From: Crossaster papposus | Taxonomy: Eukaryota > Echinodermata > Asteroidea > Velatida > Solasteridae | DNA length: 64,000 nucleotides | Reading direction: 5' to 3' | Assembly (NCBI GenBank): GCA_037893245.1 | Contig: JBAIAA010001131.1 | Location: forward strand, 174,111-238,110 | Shown: piece by piece, positions 28,800 to 43,419 of the stretch | Numbering within the stretch: position 1 is the stretch's first letter | Layout of the letters: the number at the start of each line of letters is the position of its first letter | The notes under the pieces: model-generated | Databases searched by the model: none | Told to the model about the DNA's origin: nothing | What the model saw: the letters and a program-made list of their open reading frames with translations, nothing else | Program-made: the position numbers and the translations under genes

Positions 28800-30229
28800 A
28801 ACTCGAGGGCTTGTTCCCACATCATGTGTTTATTTCGTATGCACACTTCTTTCCCTTTACATATTTCTTATGCACACTTCTTTCCCTTTACATATTTCTT
28901 ATGCACACTTCTTTCCCTTTACATATTTCTTATGCACACTTCTTTCCCTTTACATATTTCTTATGCACACTTCTTTCCCTTTACATATTTCTTATGCACA
29001 CTTCTTTCCCTTTACATATTTCTTATGCACACTTCTTTCCCTTTACATATTTAACTCGAGGGCTTGTTCCCACATCATGTGTTTATTTCTTATGCACACT
29101 TCTTTCCCTTTACATATTTCTTATGCACACTTCTTTCCCTTTACATATTTAACTCGAGGGCTTGTTCCCACATCATGTGTTTATTTCTTATGCACACTTC
29201 TTTCCCTTTACATATTTCTTATGCACACTTCTTTCCCTTTACATATTTCTTATGCACACTTCTTTCCCTTTACATATTTCTTATGCACACTTCTTTCCCT
29301 TTACATATTTCTTATGCACACTTCTTTCCCTTTACATATTTCTTATGCACACTTCTTTCCCTTTACATATTTCTTATGCACACTTCTTTCCCTTTACATA
29401 TTTCTTATGCACACTTCTTTCCCTTTACATATTTCTTATGCACACTTCTTTCCCTTTACATATTTCTTATGCACACTTCTTTCCCTTTACATATTTCTTA
29501 TGCACACTTCTTTCCCTTTACATATTTCTTATGCACACTTCTTTCCCTTTACATATTTAACTCGAGGGCTTGTTCCCACATCATGTGTTTATTTCGTATG
29601 CACACTTCTTTCCCTTTACATATTTCTTATGCACACTTCTTTCCCTTTACATATTTCTTATGCACACTTCTTTCCCTTTACATATTTCTTATGCACACTT
29701 CTTTCCCTTTACATATTTCTTATGCACACTTCTTTCCCTTTACATATTTCTTATGCACACTTCTTTCCCTTTACATATTTCTTATGCACACTTCTTTCCC
29801 TTTACATATTTAACTCGAGGGCTTGTTCCCACATCATGTGTTTATTTCTTATGCACACTTCTTTCCCTTTACATATTTCTTATGCACACTTCTTTCCCTT
29901 TACATATTTAACTCGAGGGCTTGTTCCCACATCATGTGTTTATTTCTTATGCACACTTCTTTCCCTTTACATATTTCTTATGCACACTTCTTTCCCTTTA
30001 CATATTTCTTATGCACACTTCTTTCCCTTTACATATTTCTTATGCACACTTCTTTCCCTTTACATATTTCTTATGCACACTTCTTTCCCTTTACATATTT
30101 CTTATGCACACTTCTTTCCCTTTACATATTTCTTATGCACACTTATTTCCCTTTACATATTTCTTATGCACACTTCTTTCCCTTTACATATTTAACTCGA
30201 GGGCTTGTTCCCACATCATGTGTTTATTT
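28800..30229. repeat. 759-bp tandem duplication of three inserts
   Basis: Inserts at 28800 (followed by CGTATG), 29053 and 29151 recur at 29559 (also followed by CGTATG), 29812 and 29910. Spacings are 253 and 98 bp in both copies. A third partial copy may start at 30194, where the insert is again followed by CGTATG but its partners are missing. Confidence 0.9.
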
Positions 30230-33089
30230 CGTATGCACACTTCTTTCCCTTTACATATTTCTTATGCACACTTCTTTCCCTTTACATATTTCTTATGCAC
30301 ACTTCTTTCCCTTTACATATTTCTTATGCACACTTCTTTCCCTTTACATATTTCTTATGCACACTTCTTTCCCTTTACATATTTCTTATGCACACTTCTT
30401 TCCCTTTACATATTTCTTATGCACACTTCTTTCCCTTTACATATTTCTTATGCACACTTCTTTCCCTTTACATATTTCTTATGCACACTTCTTTCCCTTT
30501 ACATATTTCTTATGCACACTTCTTTCCCTTTACATATTTATTATGCACACTTCTTTCCCTTTACATATTTCTTATGCACACTTCTTTCCCTTTACATATT
30601 TCTTATGCACACTTCTTTCCCTTTACATATTTAACTCGAGGGCTTGTTCCCACATCATGTGTTTATTTCGTATGCACACTTCTTTCCCTTTACATATTTC
30701 TTATGCACACTTCTTTCCCTTTACATATTTCTTATGCACACTTCTTTCCCTTTACATATTTCTTATGCACACTTCTTTCCCTTTACATATTTCTTATGCA
30801 CACTTCTTTCCCTTTACATATTTCTTATGCACACTTCTTTCCCTTTACATATTTCTTATGCACACTTCTTTCCCTTTACATATTTCTTATGCACACTTCT
30901 TTCCCTTTACATATTTCTTATGCACACTTCTTTCCCTTTACATATTTCTTATGCACACTTCTGTCCCTTTACATATTTCTTATGCACACTTCTTTCCCTT
31001 TACATATTTCTTATGCACACTTCTTTCCCTTTACATATTTCTTATGCACACTTCTTTCCCTTTACATATTTAACTCGAGGGCTTGTTCCCACATCATTTG
31101 TTTATTTCTTATGCACACTTCTTTCCCTTTACATATTTCTTATGCACACTTCTTTCCCTTTACATATTTCTTATGCACACTTCTTTCCCTTTACATATTT
31201 AACTCGAGGGCTTGTTCCCACATCATTTGTTTATTTCTTATGCACACTTCTTTCCCTTTACATATTTCTTATGCACACTTCTTTCCCTTTACATATTTCT
31301 TATGCACACTTCTTTCCCTTTACATATTTCTTATGCACACTTCTTTCCCTTTACATATTTCTTATGCACACTTCTTTCCCTTTACATATTTCTTATGCAC
31401 ACTTCTTTCCCTTTACATATTTAACTCGAGGGCTTGTTTCGACATCATGTGTTTATTTCTTATGCACACTTCTTTCCCTTTACATATTTCTTATGCACAC
31501 TTCTTTCCCTTTACATATTTCTTATGCACACTTCTTTCCCTTTACATATTTCTTATGCACACTTCTTTCCCTTTACATATTTTGTATGCACACTTCTTTC
31601 CCTTTACATATTTCTTATGCACACTTCTTTCCCTTTACATATTTCTTATGCACACTTCTTTCCCTTTACATATTTCTTATGCACACTTCTTTCCCTTTAC
31701 ATATTTCTTATGCACACTTCTTTCCCTTTACATATTTCTTATGCACACTTCTTTTCCTTTACATATTTCTTATGCACACTTCTTTCCCTTTACATATTTC
31801 TTATGCACACTTCTTTCCCTTTACATATTTCTTATGCACACTTCTTTCCCTTTACATATTTCTTATGCACACTTCTTTCCCTTTACATATTTCTTATGCA
31901 CACTTCTTTCCCTTTACATATTTCTTATGCACACTTCTTTCCCTTTACATATTTCTTATGCACACTTCTTTCCCTTTACATATTTCTTATGCACACTTCT
32001 TTCCCTTTACATATTTCTTATGCACACTTCTTTCCCTTTACATATTTCTTATGCACACTTCTTTCCCTTTACAAATTTCTTATGCACACTTATTTCCCTT
32101 TACATATTTCTTATGCACACTTCTTTCCCTTTACATATTTCTTATGCACACTTCTTTCCCTTTACATATTTCTTATTCACACTTCTTTCCCTTTACATAT
32201 TTCTTATGCACACTTCTTTCCCTTTACATATTTCTTATGCACACTTCTTTCCCTTTACATATTTCTTATGCACACTTCTTTCCCTTTACATATTTCTTAT
32301 GCACACTTCTTTCCCTTTACATATTTCTTATGCACACTTCTTTCCCTTTACATATTTCTTATGCACACTTCTTTCCCTTTACATATTTCTTATGCACACT
32401 TCTTTCCCTTTACATATTTCTTATGCACACTTCTTTCCCTTTACATATTTAACTCGAGGGCTTGTTCCCACATCATGTGTTTATTTATTATGCACACTTC
32501 TTTCCCTTTACATATTTAACTCGAGGGCTTGTTCCCACATCATGTGTTTATTTCTTATGCACACTTCTTTCCCTTTACATATTTCTTATGCACACTTCTT
32601 TCCCTTTACATATTTCTTATGCACACTTCTTTCCCTTTACATATTTCTTATGCACACTTCTTTCCCTTTACATATTTCTTATGCACACTTCTTTCCCTTT
32701 ACATATTTCTTATGCACACTTCTTTCTCTTTACATATTTCTTATGCACACTTCTTTCCCTTTACATATTTCTTATGCACACTTCTTTCCCTTTACATATT
32801 TCTTATGCACACTTCTTTCCCTTTACATATTTCTTATGCACACTTCTTTCCCTTTACATATTTCTTATGCACACTTCTTTCCCTTTACATATTTCTTATG
32901 CACACTTCTTTCCCTTTACATATTTCTTATGCACACTTCTTTCCCTTTACATATTTCTTATGCACACTTCTTTCCCTTTACATATTTCTTATGCACACTT
33001 CTTTCCCTTTACATATTTCTTATGCACACTTCTTTCCCTTTACATATTTCTTATGCACACTTCTTTCCCTTTACATATTTCTTATGCAC

Positions 33090-35003
33090 ACTTATTTCCC
33101 TTTACATATTTCTTATGCACACTTCTTTCCCTTTACATATTTCTTATGCACACTTCTTTCCCTTTACATATTTCTTATGCACACTTCTTTCCCTTTACAT
33201 ATTTCTTATGCACACTTCTTTCCCTTTACATATTTCTTATGCACACTTCTTTCCCTTTACATATTTCTTATGCACACTTCTTTCCCTTTACATATTTCTT
33301 ATGCACACTTCTTTCCCTTTACATATTTCTTATGCACACTTCTTTCCCTTTATTATTTCTTATGCACACTTCTTTCCATTTACATATTTCTTATGCACAC
33401 TTCTTTCCATTTACATATTTCTTATGCACACTTCTTTCCCTTTACATATTTCTTATGCACACTTCTTTCCCTTTACATATTTCTTATGCACACTTCTTTC
33501 CCTTTACATATTTCTTATGCACACTTCTTTCCCTTTACATATTTCTTATGCACACTTCTTTCCCTTTACATATTTCTTATGCACACTTCTTTCCCTTTAC
33601 ATATTTCTTATGCACACTTCTTTCCCTTTACATATTTCTTATGCACACTTCTTTCCCTTTACATATTTCTTATGCACACTTCTTTCCCTTTACATATTTC
33701 TTATGCACACTTCTTTCTCTTTACATATTTCTTATGCACACTTCTTTCCCTTTACATATTTATTATGCACACTTCTTTCCCTTTAAATATTTCTTATGCA
33801 CACTTCTTTCCCTTTACATATTTCTTATGCACACTTCTTTCCCTTTACATATTTCTTATGCACACTTCTTTCCCTTTACATATTTCGTATGCACACTTCT
33901 TTCCCTTTACATATTTCTTATGCACACTTCTTTCCCTTTACATATTTCTTATGCACACTTCTTTCCCTTTACATATTTCTTATGCACACTTCTTTCCCTT
34001 TACATATTTCTTATGCACACTTCTTTCCCTTTACATATTTCTTATGCACACTTCTTTCCCTTTACATATTTCTTATGCACACTTCTTTCCCTTTACATAT
34101 TTCTTATGCACACTTCTTTCCCTTTACATATTTCTTATGCACACTTCTTTCCCTTTACATATTTCTTATGCACACTTCTTTCCCTTTACATATTTCTTAT
34201 GCACACTTCTTTCCCTTTACATATTTCTTATGCACACTTCTTTCCCTTTACATATTTCTTATGCACACTTCTTTCCCTTTACATATTTCTTATGCACACT
34301 TATTTCCCTTTACATATTTCTTATGCACACTTCTTTCCCTTTACATATTTCTTATGCACACTTCTTTCCCTTTACATATTTCTTATGCACACTTCTTTCC
34401 CTTTACATATTTCTTATGCACACTTCTTTCCCTTTACATATTTCTTATGCACACTTCTTTCCCTTTACATATTTCTTATGCACACTTCTTTCCCTTTACA
34501 TATTTCGTATGCACACTTCTTTCCCTTTACATATTTCTTATGCACACTTCTTTCCCTTTATTATTTCTTATGCACACTTCTTTCCATTTACATATTTCTT
34601 ATGCACACTTCTTTCCATTTACATATTTCTTATGCACACTTCTTTCCCTTTACATATTTCTTATGCACACTTCTTTCCCTTTACATATTTCTTATGCACA
34701 CTTCTTTCCCTTTACATATTTCTTATGCACACTTCTTTCCCTTTACATATTTCTTATGCACACTTCTTTCCCTTTACATATTTCTTATGCACACTTCTTT
34801 CCCTTTACATATTTCTTATGCACACTTCTTTCCCTTTACATATTTCTTATGCACACTTCTTTCCCTTTACATATTTCTTATGCACACTTCTTTCCCTTTA
34901 CATATTTCTTATGCACACTTCTTTCTCTTTACATATTTCTTATGCACACTTCTTTCCCTTTACATATTTATTATGCACACTTCTTTCCCTTTAAATATTT
35001 CTT
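33090..35003. repeat. 1,208-bp tandem duplication
   Basis: CTTATTTCCC (A at 33094 and 34302), the 30-bp monomer (33349 and 34557), TCTCTTT (33717 and 34925) and TTTAAATATTT (33786 and 34994) recur at exactly 1,208 bp, which is 38 monomers plus one 30-bp monomer. Limits are approximate. Confidence 0.88.
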
Positions 35004-38000
35004 ATGCACACTTCTTTCCCTTTACATATTTCTTATGCACACTTCTTTCCCTTTACATATTTCTTATGCACACTTTTTTCCCTTTACATATTTCTTATGC
35101 ACACTTCTTTCCCTTTACATATTTCTTATGCACACTTCTTTCCCTTTACATATTTCTTATGCACACTTCTTTCCCTTTACATATTTCTTATGCACACTTC
35201 TTTCCCTTTACATATTTCTTATGCACACTTCTTTCCCTTTACATATTTCTTATGCACACTTCTTTCCCTTTACATATTTCTTATGCACACTTCTTTCCCT
35301 TTACATATTTCTTATGCACACTTCTTTCCCTTTACATATTTAACTCGAGGGCTTGTTCCCACATCATGTGTTTATTTCTTATGCACACTTCTTTCCCTTT
35401 ACATATTTCTTATGCACACTTCTTTCCCTTTACATATTTCTTATGCACACTTCTTTCCCTTTACATATTTAACTCGAGGGCTTGTTCCCACATCATGTGT
35501 TTATTTCTTATGCACACTTCTTTCGCTTTACATATTTCTTATGCACACTTCTTTCCCTTTACATATTTCTTATGCACACTTCTTTCCCTTTACATATTTC
35601 TTATGCACACTTCTTTCCCTTTACATATTTCTTATGCACACTTCTTTCCCTTTACATATTTCTTATGCACACTTCTTTCCCTTTACATATTTCTTATGCA
35701 CACTTCTTTCCCTTTACATATTTCTTATGCACACTTCTTTCCCTTTACATATTTCTTATGCACACTTCTTTCCCTTTACATATTTCTTATGCACACTTCT
35801 TTCCCTTTACATATTTCTTATGCACACTTCTTTCCCTTTACATATTTCTTATGCACACTTCTTTCCCTTTACATATTTCTTATGCACACTTCTTTCCCTT
35901 TACATATTTCTTATGCACACTTCTTTCCCTTTACATATTTCTTATGCACACTTCTTTTCCTTTACATATTTCTTATGCACACTTCTTTCCCTTTACATAT
36001 TTCTTATGCACACTTCTTTCCCTTTACATATTTCTTATGCACACTTCTTTCCCTTTACATATTTCTTATGCACACTTCTTTCCCTTTACATATTTCTTAT
36101 GCACACTTCTTTCCATTTACATATTTCTTATGCACACTTCTTTCACTTTACATATTTTGTATGCACACTTCTTTCCCTTTACATATTTCTTATGCACACT
36201 TCTTTCCCTTTACATATTTCTTATGCACACTTCTTTCCCTTTACATATTTCTTATGCACACTTCTTTCCCTTTACATATTTCTTATGCACACTTCTTTCC
36301 CTTTACATATTTCTTATGCACACTTCTTTCCCTTTACATATTTATTATGCACACTTCTTTCCCTTTACATATTTCTTATGCACACTTCTTTCCCTTTACA
36401 TATTTCTTATGCACACTTCTTTCCCTTTACATATTTCTTATGCACACTTCTTTCCCTTTACATATTTCTTATGCACACTTCTTTCCCTTTACATATTTCT
36501 TATGCACACTTCTTTCCCTTTACATATTTCTTATGCACACTTCTTTCCCTTTACATATTTCTTATGCACACTTCTTTCCCTTTACATATTTCTTATGCAC
36601 ACTTCTTTCCCTTTACATATTTCTTATGCACACTTCTTTCCCTTTACATATTTCTTATGCACACTTCTTTCCCTTTACATATTTCTTATGCACACTTCTT
36701 TCCCTTTACATATTTCTTATGCACACTTCTTTCCCTTTACATATTTCTTATGCACACTTCTTTCCCTTTACATATTTCTTATGCACACTTCTTTCCCTTT
36801 ACATATTTCTTATGCACACTTCTTTCCCTTTACATATTTCTTATGCACACTTCTTTCCCTTTACATATTTCTTATGCACACTTCTTTCCCTTTACATATT
36901 TCTTATGCACACTTCTTTCCCTTTACATATTTCTTATGCACACTTCTTTCCATTTACATATTTCTTATGCACACTTCTTTCACTTTACATATTTTGTATG
37001 CACACTTCTTTCCCTTTACATATTTCTTATGCACACTTCTTTCCCTTTACATATTTCTTATGCACACTTCTTTCCCTTTACATATTTCTTATGCACACTT
37101 CTTTCCCTTTACATATTTCTTATGCACACTTCTTTCCCTTTACATATTTCTTATGCACACTTCTTTCCCTTTACATATTTATTATGCACACTTCTTTCCC
37201 TTTACATATTTCTTATGCACACTTCTTTCCCTTTACATATTTCTTATGCACACTTCTTTCCCTTTACATATTTCTTATGCACACTTCTTTCCCTTTACAT
37301 ATTTCTTATGCACACTTCTTTCCCTTTACATATTTCTTATGCACACTTCTTTCCCTTTACATATTTCTTATGCACACTTCTTTCCCTTTACATATTTCTT
37401 ATGCACACTTCTTTCCCTTTACATATTTCTTATGCACACTTCTTTCCCTTTACATATTTCTTATGCACACTTCTTTCCCTTTACATATTTCTTATGCACA
37501 CTTCTTTCCCTTTACATATTTCTTATGCACACTTCTTTCCCTTTACATATTTCTTATGCACACTTCTTTCCCTTTACATATTTCTTATGCACACTTCTTT
37601 CCCTTTACATATTTCTTATGCACACTTCTTTCCCTTTACATATTTCTTATGCACACTTCTTTCCCTTTACATATTTCTTATGCACACTTCTTTCCCTTTA
37701 CATATTTCTTATGCACACTTCTTTCCCTTTACATATTTCTTATGCACACTTCTTTCCCTTTACATATTTCTTATGCACACTTCTTTCCCTTTACATATTT
37801 CTTATGCACACTTCTTTCCCTTTACATATTTCTTATGCACACTTCTTTCCCTTTACATATTTCTTATGCACACTTCTTTCCCTTTACATATTTCTTATGC
37901 ACACTTCTTTCCCTTTACATATTTCTTATGCACACTTCTTTCCCTTTACATATTTATTATGCACACTTCTTTCCCTTTACATATTTCTTATGCACACTTC

Positions 38001-40930
38001 TTTCCCTTTACATATTTCTTATGCACACTTCTTTCCCTTTACATATTTCTTATGCACACTTCTTTCCCTTTACATATTTCTTATGCACACTTCTTTCCCT
38101 TTACATATTTCTTATGCACACTTCTTTCCCTTTACATATTTCTTATGCACACTTCTTTCCCTTTACATATTTCTTATGCACACTTCTTTCCCTTTACATA
38201 TTTCTTATGCACACTTCTTTCCCTTTACATATTTCTTATGCACACTTCTTTCCCTTTACATATTTCTTATGCACACTTATTTCCCTTTACATATTTCTTA
38301 TGCACACTTCTTTCCCTTTACATATTTCTTATGCACACTTCTTTCCCTTTACATATTTCTTATGCACACTTCTTTCCCTTTACATATTTCTTATGCACAC
38401 TTCTTTCTCTTTACATATTTCTTATGCACACTTCTTTCCCTTTACATATTTCTTATGCACACTTCTTTCCCTTTACATATTTCGTATGCACACTTCTTTC
38501 CCTTTACATATTTCTTATGCACACTTCTTTCCCTTTATTATTTCTTATGCACACTTCTTTCCATTTACATATTTCTTATGCACACTTCTTTCCATTTACA
38601 TATTTCTTATGCACACTTCTTTCCCTTTACATATTTCTTATGCACACTTCTTTCCCTTTACATATTTCTTATGCACACTTCTTTCCCTTTACATATTTCT
38701 TATGCACACTTCTTTCCCTTTACATATTTCTTATGCACACTTCTTTCCCTTTACATATTTCTTATGCACACTTCTTTCCCTTTACATATTTCTTATGCAC
38801 ACTTCTTTCCCTTTACATATTTCTTATGCACACTTCTTTCCCTTTACATATTTCTTATGCACACTTCTTTCCCTTTTCATATTTCTTATGCACACTTCTT
38901 TCTCTTTACATATTTCTTATGCACACTTCTTTCCCTTTACATATTTATTATGCACACTTCTTTCCCTTTAAATATTTCTTATGCACACTTCTTTCCCTTT
39001 ACATATTTCTTATGCACACTTCTTTCCCTTTACATATTTCTTATGCACACTTTTTTCCCTTTACATATTTCTTATGCACACTTCTTTCCCTTTACATATT
39101 TCTTATGCACACTTCTTTCCCTTTACATATTTCTTATGCACACTTCTTTCCCTTTACATATTTCTTATGCACACTTCTTTCCCTTTACATATTTCTTATG
39201 CACACTTCTTTCCCTTTACATATTTCTTATGCACACTTCTTTCCCTTTACATATTTCTTATGCACACTTCTTTCCCTTTACATATTTCTTATGCACACTT
39301 CTTTCCCTTTACATATTTAACTCGAGGGCTTGTTCCCACATCATGTGTTTATTTCTTATGCACACTTCTTTCCCTTTACATATTTCTTATGCACACTTCT
39401 TTCCCTTTACATATTTCTTATGCACACTTCTTTCCCTTTACATATTTAACTCGAGGGCTTGTTCCCACATCATGTGTTTATTTCTTATGCACACTTCTTT
39501 CCCTTTACATATTTCTTATGCACACTTCTTTCCCTTTACATATTTCTTATGCACACTTCTTTCCCTTTACATATTTCTTATGCACACTTCTTTCCCTTTA
39601 CATATTTCTTATGCACACTTCTTTCCCTTTACATATTTCTTATGCACACTTCTTTCCCTTTACATATTTCTTATGCACACTTCTTTCCCTTTACATATTT
39701 CTTATGCACACTTCTTTCCCTTTACATATTTCTTATGCACACTTCTTTCCCTTTACATATTTCTTATGCACACTTCTTTCCCTTTACATATTTCTTATGC
39801 ACACTTCTTTCCCTTTACATATTTCTTATGCACACTTCTTTCCCTTTACATATTTCTTATGCACACTTCTTTCCCTTTACATATTTCTTATGCACACTTC
39901 TTTCCCTTTACATATTTCTTATGCACACTTCTTTTCCTTTACATATTTCTTATGCACACTTCTTTCCCTTTACATATTTCTTATGCACACTTCTTTCCCT
40001 TTACATATTTCTTATGCACACTTCTTTCCCTTTACATATTTCTTATGCACACTTCTTTCCCTTTACATATTTCTTATGCACACTTCTTTCCATTTACATA
40101 TTTCTTATGCACACTTCTTTCACTTTACATATTTTGTATGCACACTTCTTTCCCTTTACATATTTCTTATGCACACTTCTTTCCCTTTACATATTTCTTA
40201 TGCACACTTCTTTCCCTTTACATATTTCTTATGCACACTTCTTTCCCTTTACATATTTCTTATGCACACTTCTTTCCCTTTACATATTTCTTATGCACAC
40301 TTCTTTCCCTTTACATATTTATTATGCACACTTCTTTCCCTTTACATATTTCTTATGCACACTTCTTTCCCTTTACATATTTCTTATGCACACTTCTTTC
40401 CCTTTACATATTTCTTATGCACACTTCTTTCCCTTTACATATTTCTTATGCACACTTCTTTCCCTTTACATATTTCTTATGCACACTTCTTTCCCTTTAC
40501 ATATTTCTTATGCACACTTCTTTCCCTTTACATATTTCTTATGCACACTTCTTTCTCTTTACATATTTCTTATGCACACTTCTTTCCCTTTACATATTTC
40601 TTATGCACACTTCTTTCCCTTTACATATTTCTTATGCACACTTCTTTCCCTTTACATATTTCTTATGCACACTTCTTTCCCTTTACATATTTCTTATGCA
40701 CACTTCTTTCCCTTTACATATTTCTTATGCACACTTCTTTCCCTTTACATATTTCTTATGCACACTTCTTTCCCTTTACATATTTCTTATGCACACTTCT
40801 TTCCCTTTACATATTTCTTATGCACACTTCTTTCCCTTTACATATTTCTTATGCACACTTCTTTCCCTTTACATATTTCTTATGCACACTTCTTTCCCTT
40901 TACATATTTCTTATGCACACTTCTTTCCCT
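34300..40930. repeat. 3,977-bp duplication
   Basis: CTTATTTCCC (34302 and 38279), the 30-bp monomer (34557 and 38534), TCTCTTT (34925 and 38902), TTTAAATATTT (34994 and 38971), a TTTTTT monomer, both inserts (35342/35471 and 39319/39448) and the CCATTT-CACTTT marker (36115 and 40092) recur at 3,977 bp. The copy from about 34.3 to 36.1 kb is therefore repeated at about 38.3 to 40.1 kb. An ATTATG near 37955 has no upstream partner and limits the left side. Confidence 0.9.
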
Positions 40931-42010
40931 TTACATATTTCTTATGCACACTTCTTTTCCTTTACATATTTCTTATGCACACTTCTTTCCCTTTACATAT
41001 TTCTTATGCACACTTCTTTCCCTTTACATATTTCTTATGCACAATTCTTTCCCTTTACATATTTCTTATGCACACTTCTTTCCCTTTACATATTTCTTAT
41101 GCACACTTCTTTCCATTTACATATTTCTTATGCACACTTCTTTCACTTTACATATTTTGTATGCACACTTCTTTCCCTTTACATATTTCTTATGCACACT
41201 TCTTTCCCTTTACATATTTCTTATGCACACTTCTTTCCCTTTACATATTTCTTATGCACACTTCTTTCCCTTTACATATTTCTTGTGCACACTTCTTTCC
41301 CTTTACATATTTCTTATGCACACTTCTTTCCCTTTACATATTTATTATGCACACTTCTTTCCCTTTACATATTTCTTATGCACACTTCTTTCCCTTTACA
41401 TATTTCTTATGCACACTTCTTTCCCTTTACATATTTCTTATGCACACTTCTTTCCCTTTACATATTTCTTATGCACACTTCTTTCCCTTTACATATTTCT
41501 TATGCACACTTCTTTCCCTTTACATATTTCTTATGCACACTTCTTTCCCTTTACATATTTCTTATGCACACTTCTTTCCCTTTACATATTTCTTATGCAC
41601 ACTTCTTTCCCTTTACATATTTCTTATGCACACTTCTTTCCCTTTACATATTTCTTATGCACACTTCTTTCCCTTTACATATTTCTTATGCACACTTCTT
41701 TCCCTTTACATATTTCTTATGCACACTTCTTTCCCTTTACATATTTCTTATGCACACTTCTTTCCCTTTACATATTTCTTATGCACACTTCTTTCCCTTT
41801 ACATATTTCTTATGCACACTTCTTTCCCTTTACATATTTCTTATGCACACTTCTTTCCCTTTACATATTTCTTATGCACACTTCTTTCCCTTTACATATT
41901 TCTTATGCACACTTCTTTCCCTTTACATATTTCTTATGCACACTTCTTTCCATTTACATATTTCTTATGCACACTTCTTTCACTTTACATATTTTGTATG
42001 CACACTTCTT
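36115..42010. repeat. 837-bp and 1,023-bp repeats of the CCATTT-CACTTT marker
   Basis: A CCATTT monomer followed by one reading CACTTT with TTTTGTATG occurs with its A at 36115, 36952, 40092, 41115 and 41952. Spacing is 837 bp (27 monomers) twice and 1,023 bp (33 monomers) once. An ATTATG monomer follows most copies at a constant offset. This is a local higher-order unit inside Block IV, with no inserts. Confidence 0.88.
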
Positions 42011-43409
42011 TCCCTTTACATATTTCTTATGCACACTTCTTTCCCTTTACATATTTCTTATGCACACTTCTTTCCCTTTACATATTTCTTATGCACACTT
42101 CTTTCCCTTTACATATTTCTTATGCACACTTCTTTCCCTTTACATATTTCTTATGCACACTTCTTTCCCTTTACATATTTCTTATGCACACTTCTTTCCC
42201 TTTACATATTTCTTATGCACACTTCTTTCCCTTTACATATTTCTTATGCACACTTCTTTCCCTTTACATATTTCTTATGCACACTTCTTTCCCTTTACAT
42301 ATTTCTTATGCACACTTCTTTCCCTTTACATATTTCTTATGCACACTTCTTTCCCTTTACATATTTCTTATGCACACTTCTTTCCCTTTACATATTTCTT
42401 ATGCACACTTCTTTCCCTTTACATATTTATTATGCACACTTCTTTCCCTTTACATATTTCTTATGCACACTTCTTTCCCTTTACATATTTCTTATGCACA
42501 CTTCTTTCCCTTTACATATTTCTTATGCACACTTCTTTCCCTTTACATATTTCTTATGCACACTTCTTTCCCTTTACATATTTCTTATGCACACTTCTTT
42601 CCCTTTACATATTTCTTATGCACACTTCTTTCCCTTTACATATTTCTTATGCACACTTCTTTCCCTTTACATATTTCTGATGCACACTTCTTTCCCTTTA
42701 CATATTTCTTATGCACACTTCTTTCCCTTTACATATTTCTTATGCACACTTCTTTCCCTTTACATATTTCTTATGCACACTTCTTTCCCTTTACATATTT
42801 CTTATGCACACTTCTTTCCCTTTACATATTTCTTATGCACACTTCTTTCCCTTTACATATTTCTTATGCACACTTCTTTCCCTTTACATATTTCTTATGC
42901 ACACTTCTTTCCCTTTACATATTTCTTATGCACACTTCTTTCCCTTTACATATTTCTTATGCACACTTCTTTCCCTTTACATATTTCTTATGCACACTTC
43001 TTTCCCTTTACATATTTCTTATGCACACTTCTTTCCCTTTACATATTTCTTATGCACACTTCTTTCCCTTTACATATTTCTTATGCACACTTCTTTCCCT
43101 TTACATATTTCTTATGCACACTTCTTTCCCTTTACATATTTCTTATGCACACTTCTTTCCCTTTACATATTTCTTATGCACACTTCTTTCCCTTTACATA
43201 TTTCTTATGCACACTTCTTTCCCTTTACATTTTTCTTATGCACACTTCTTTCCCTTTACATATTTCTTATGCACACTTCTTTCCCTTTACATATTTCTTA
43301 TGCACACTTCTTTCCCTTTACATATTTCTTATGCACACTTCTTTCCCTTTACATATTTCTTATGCACACTTCTTTCCCTTTACATATTTCTTATGCACAC
43401 TTCTTTCCC

Positions 43410-43419
43410 TTTATTATTT
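43410..43419. repeat. 30-bp monomer variant without CCATTT neighbours (first copy)
   Basis: The same one-base-shorter core occurs here, but the following monomers are ordinary. Eleven such copies start at 43410, 45904, 46368, 49296, 55995, 56428, 57057, 57490, 59085, 60618 and 60741. All lie in the last third of the window, while the CCATTT-linked form is confined to the first 38.6 kb. Two copies (43410 and 46368) are followed by CTGATG. Confidence 0.92.

Larger units (their letters stand above)
27933..31458. repeat. Block III: insert-dense segment
   Basis: Seventeen inserts lie in 3.5 kb, starting at 27933, 28062, 28346, 28413, 28511, 28609, 28800, 29053, 29151, 29559, 29812, 29910, 30194, 30633, 31072, 31201 and 31423. 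Spacings show nested short amplifications: 98 bp (28413, 28511, 28609), 759 bp (28800, 29053 and 29151 recur at 29559, 29812 and 29910) and 439 bp (30194, 30633, 31072). The host monomer before 27933 is altered to TATATATAT. Inserts at 31072 and 31201 share ATTTG in place of ATGTG. The copy at 31423 has two changes (GTTTCGACA in place of GTTCCCACA). Confidence 0.92.
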
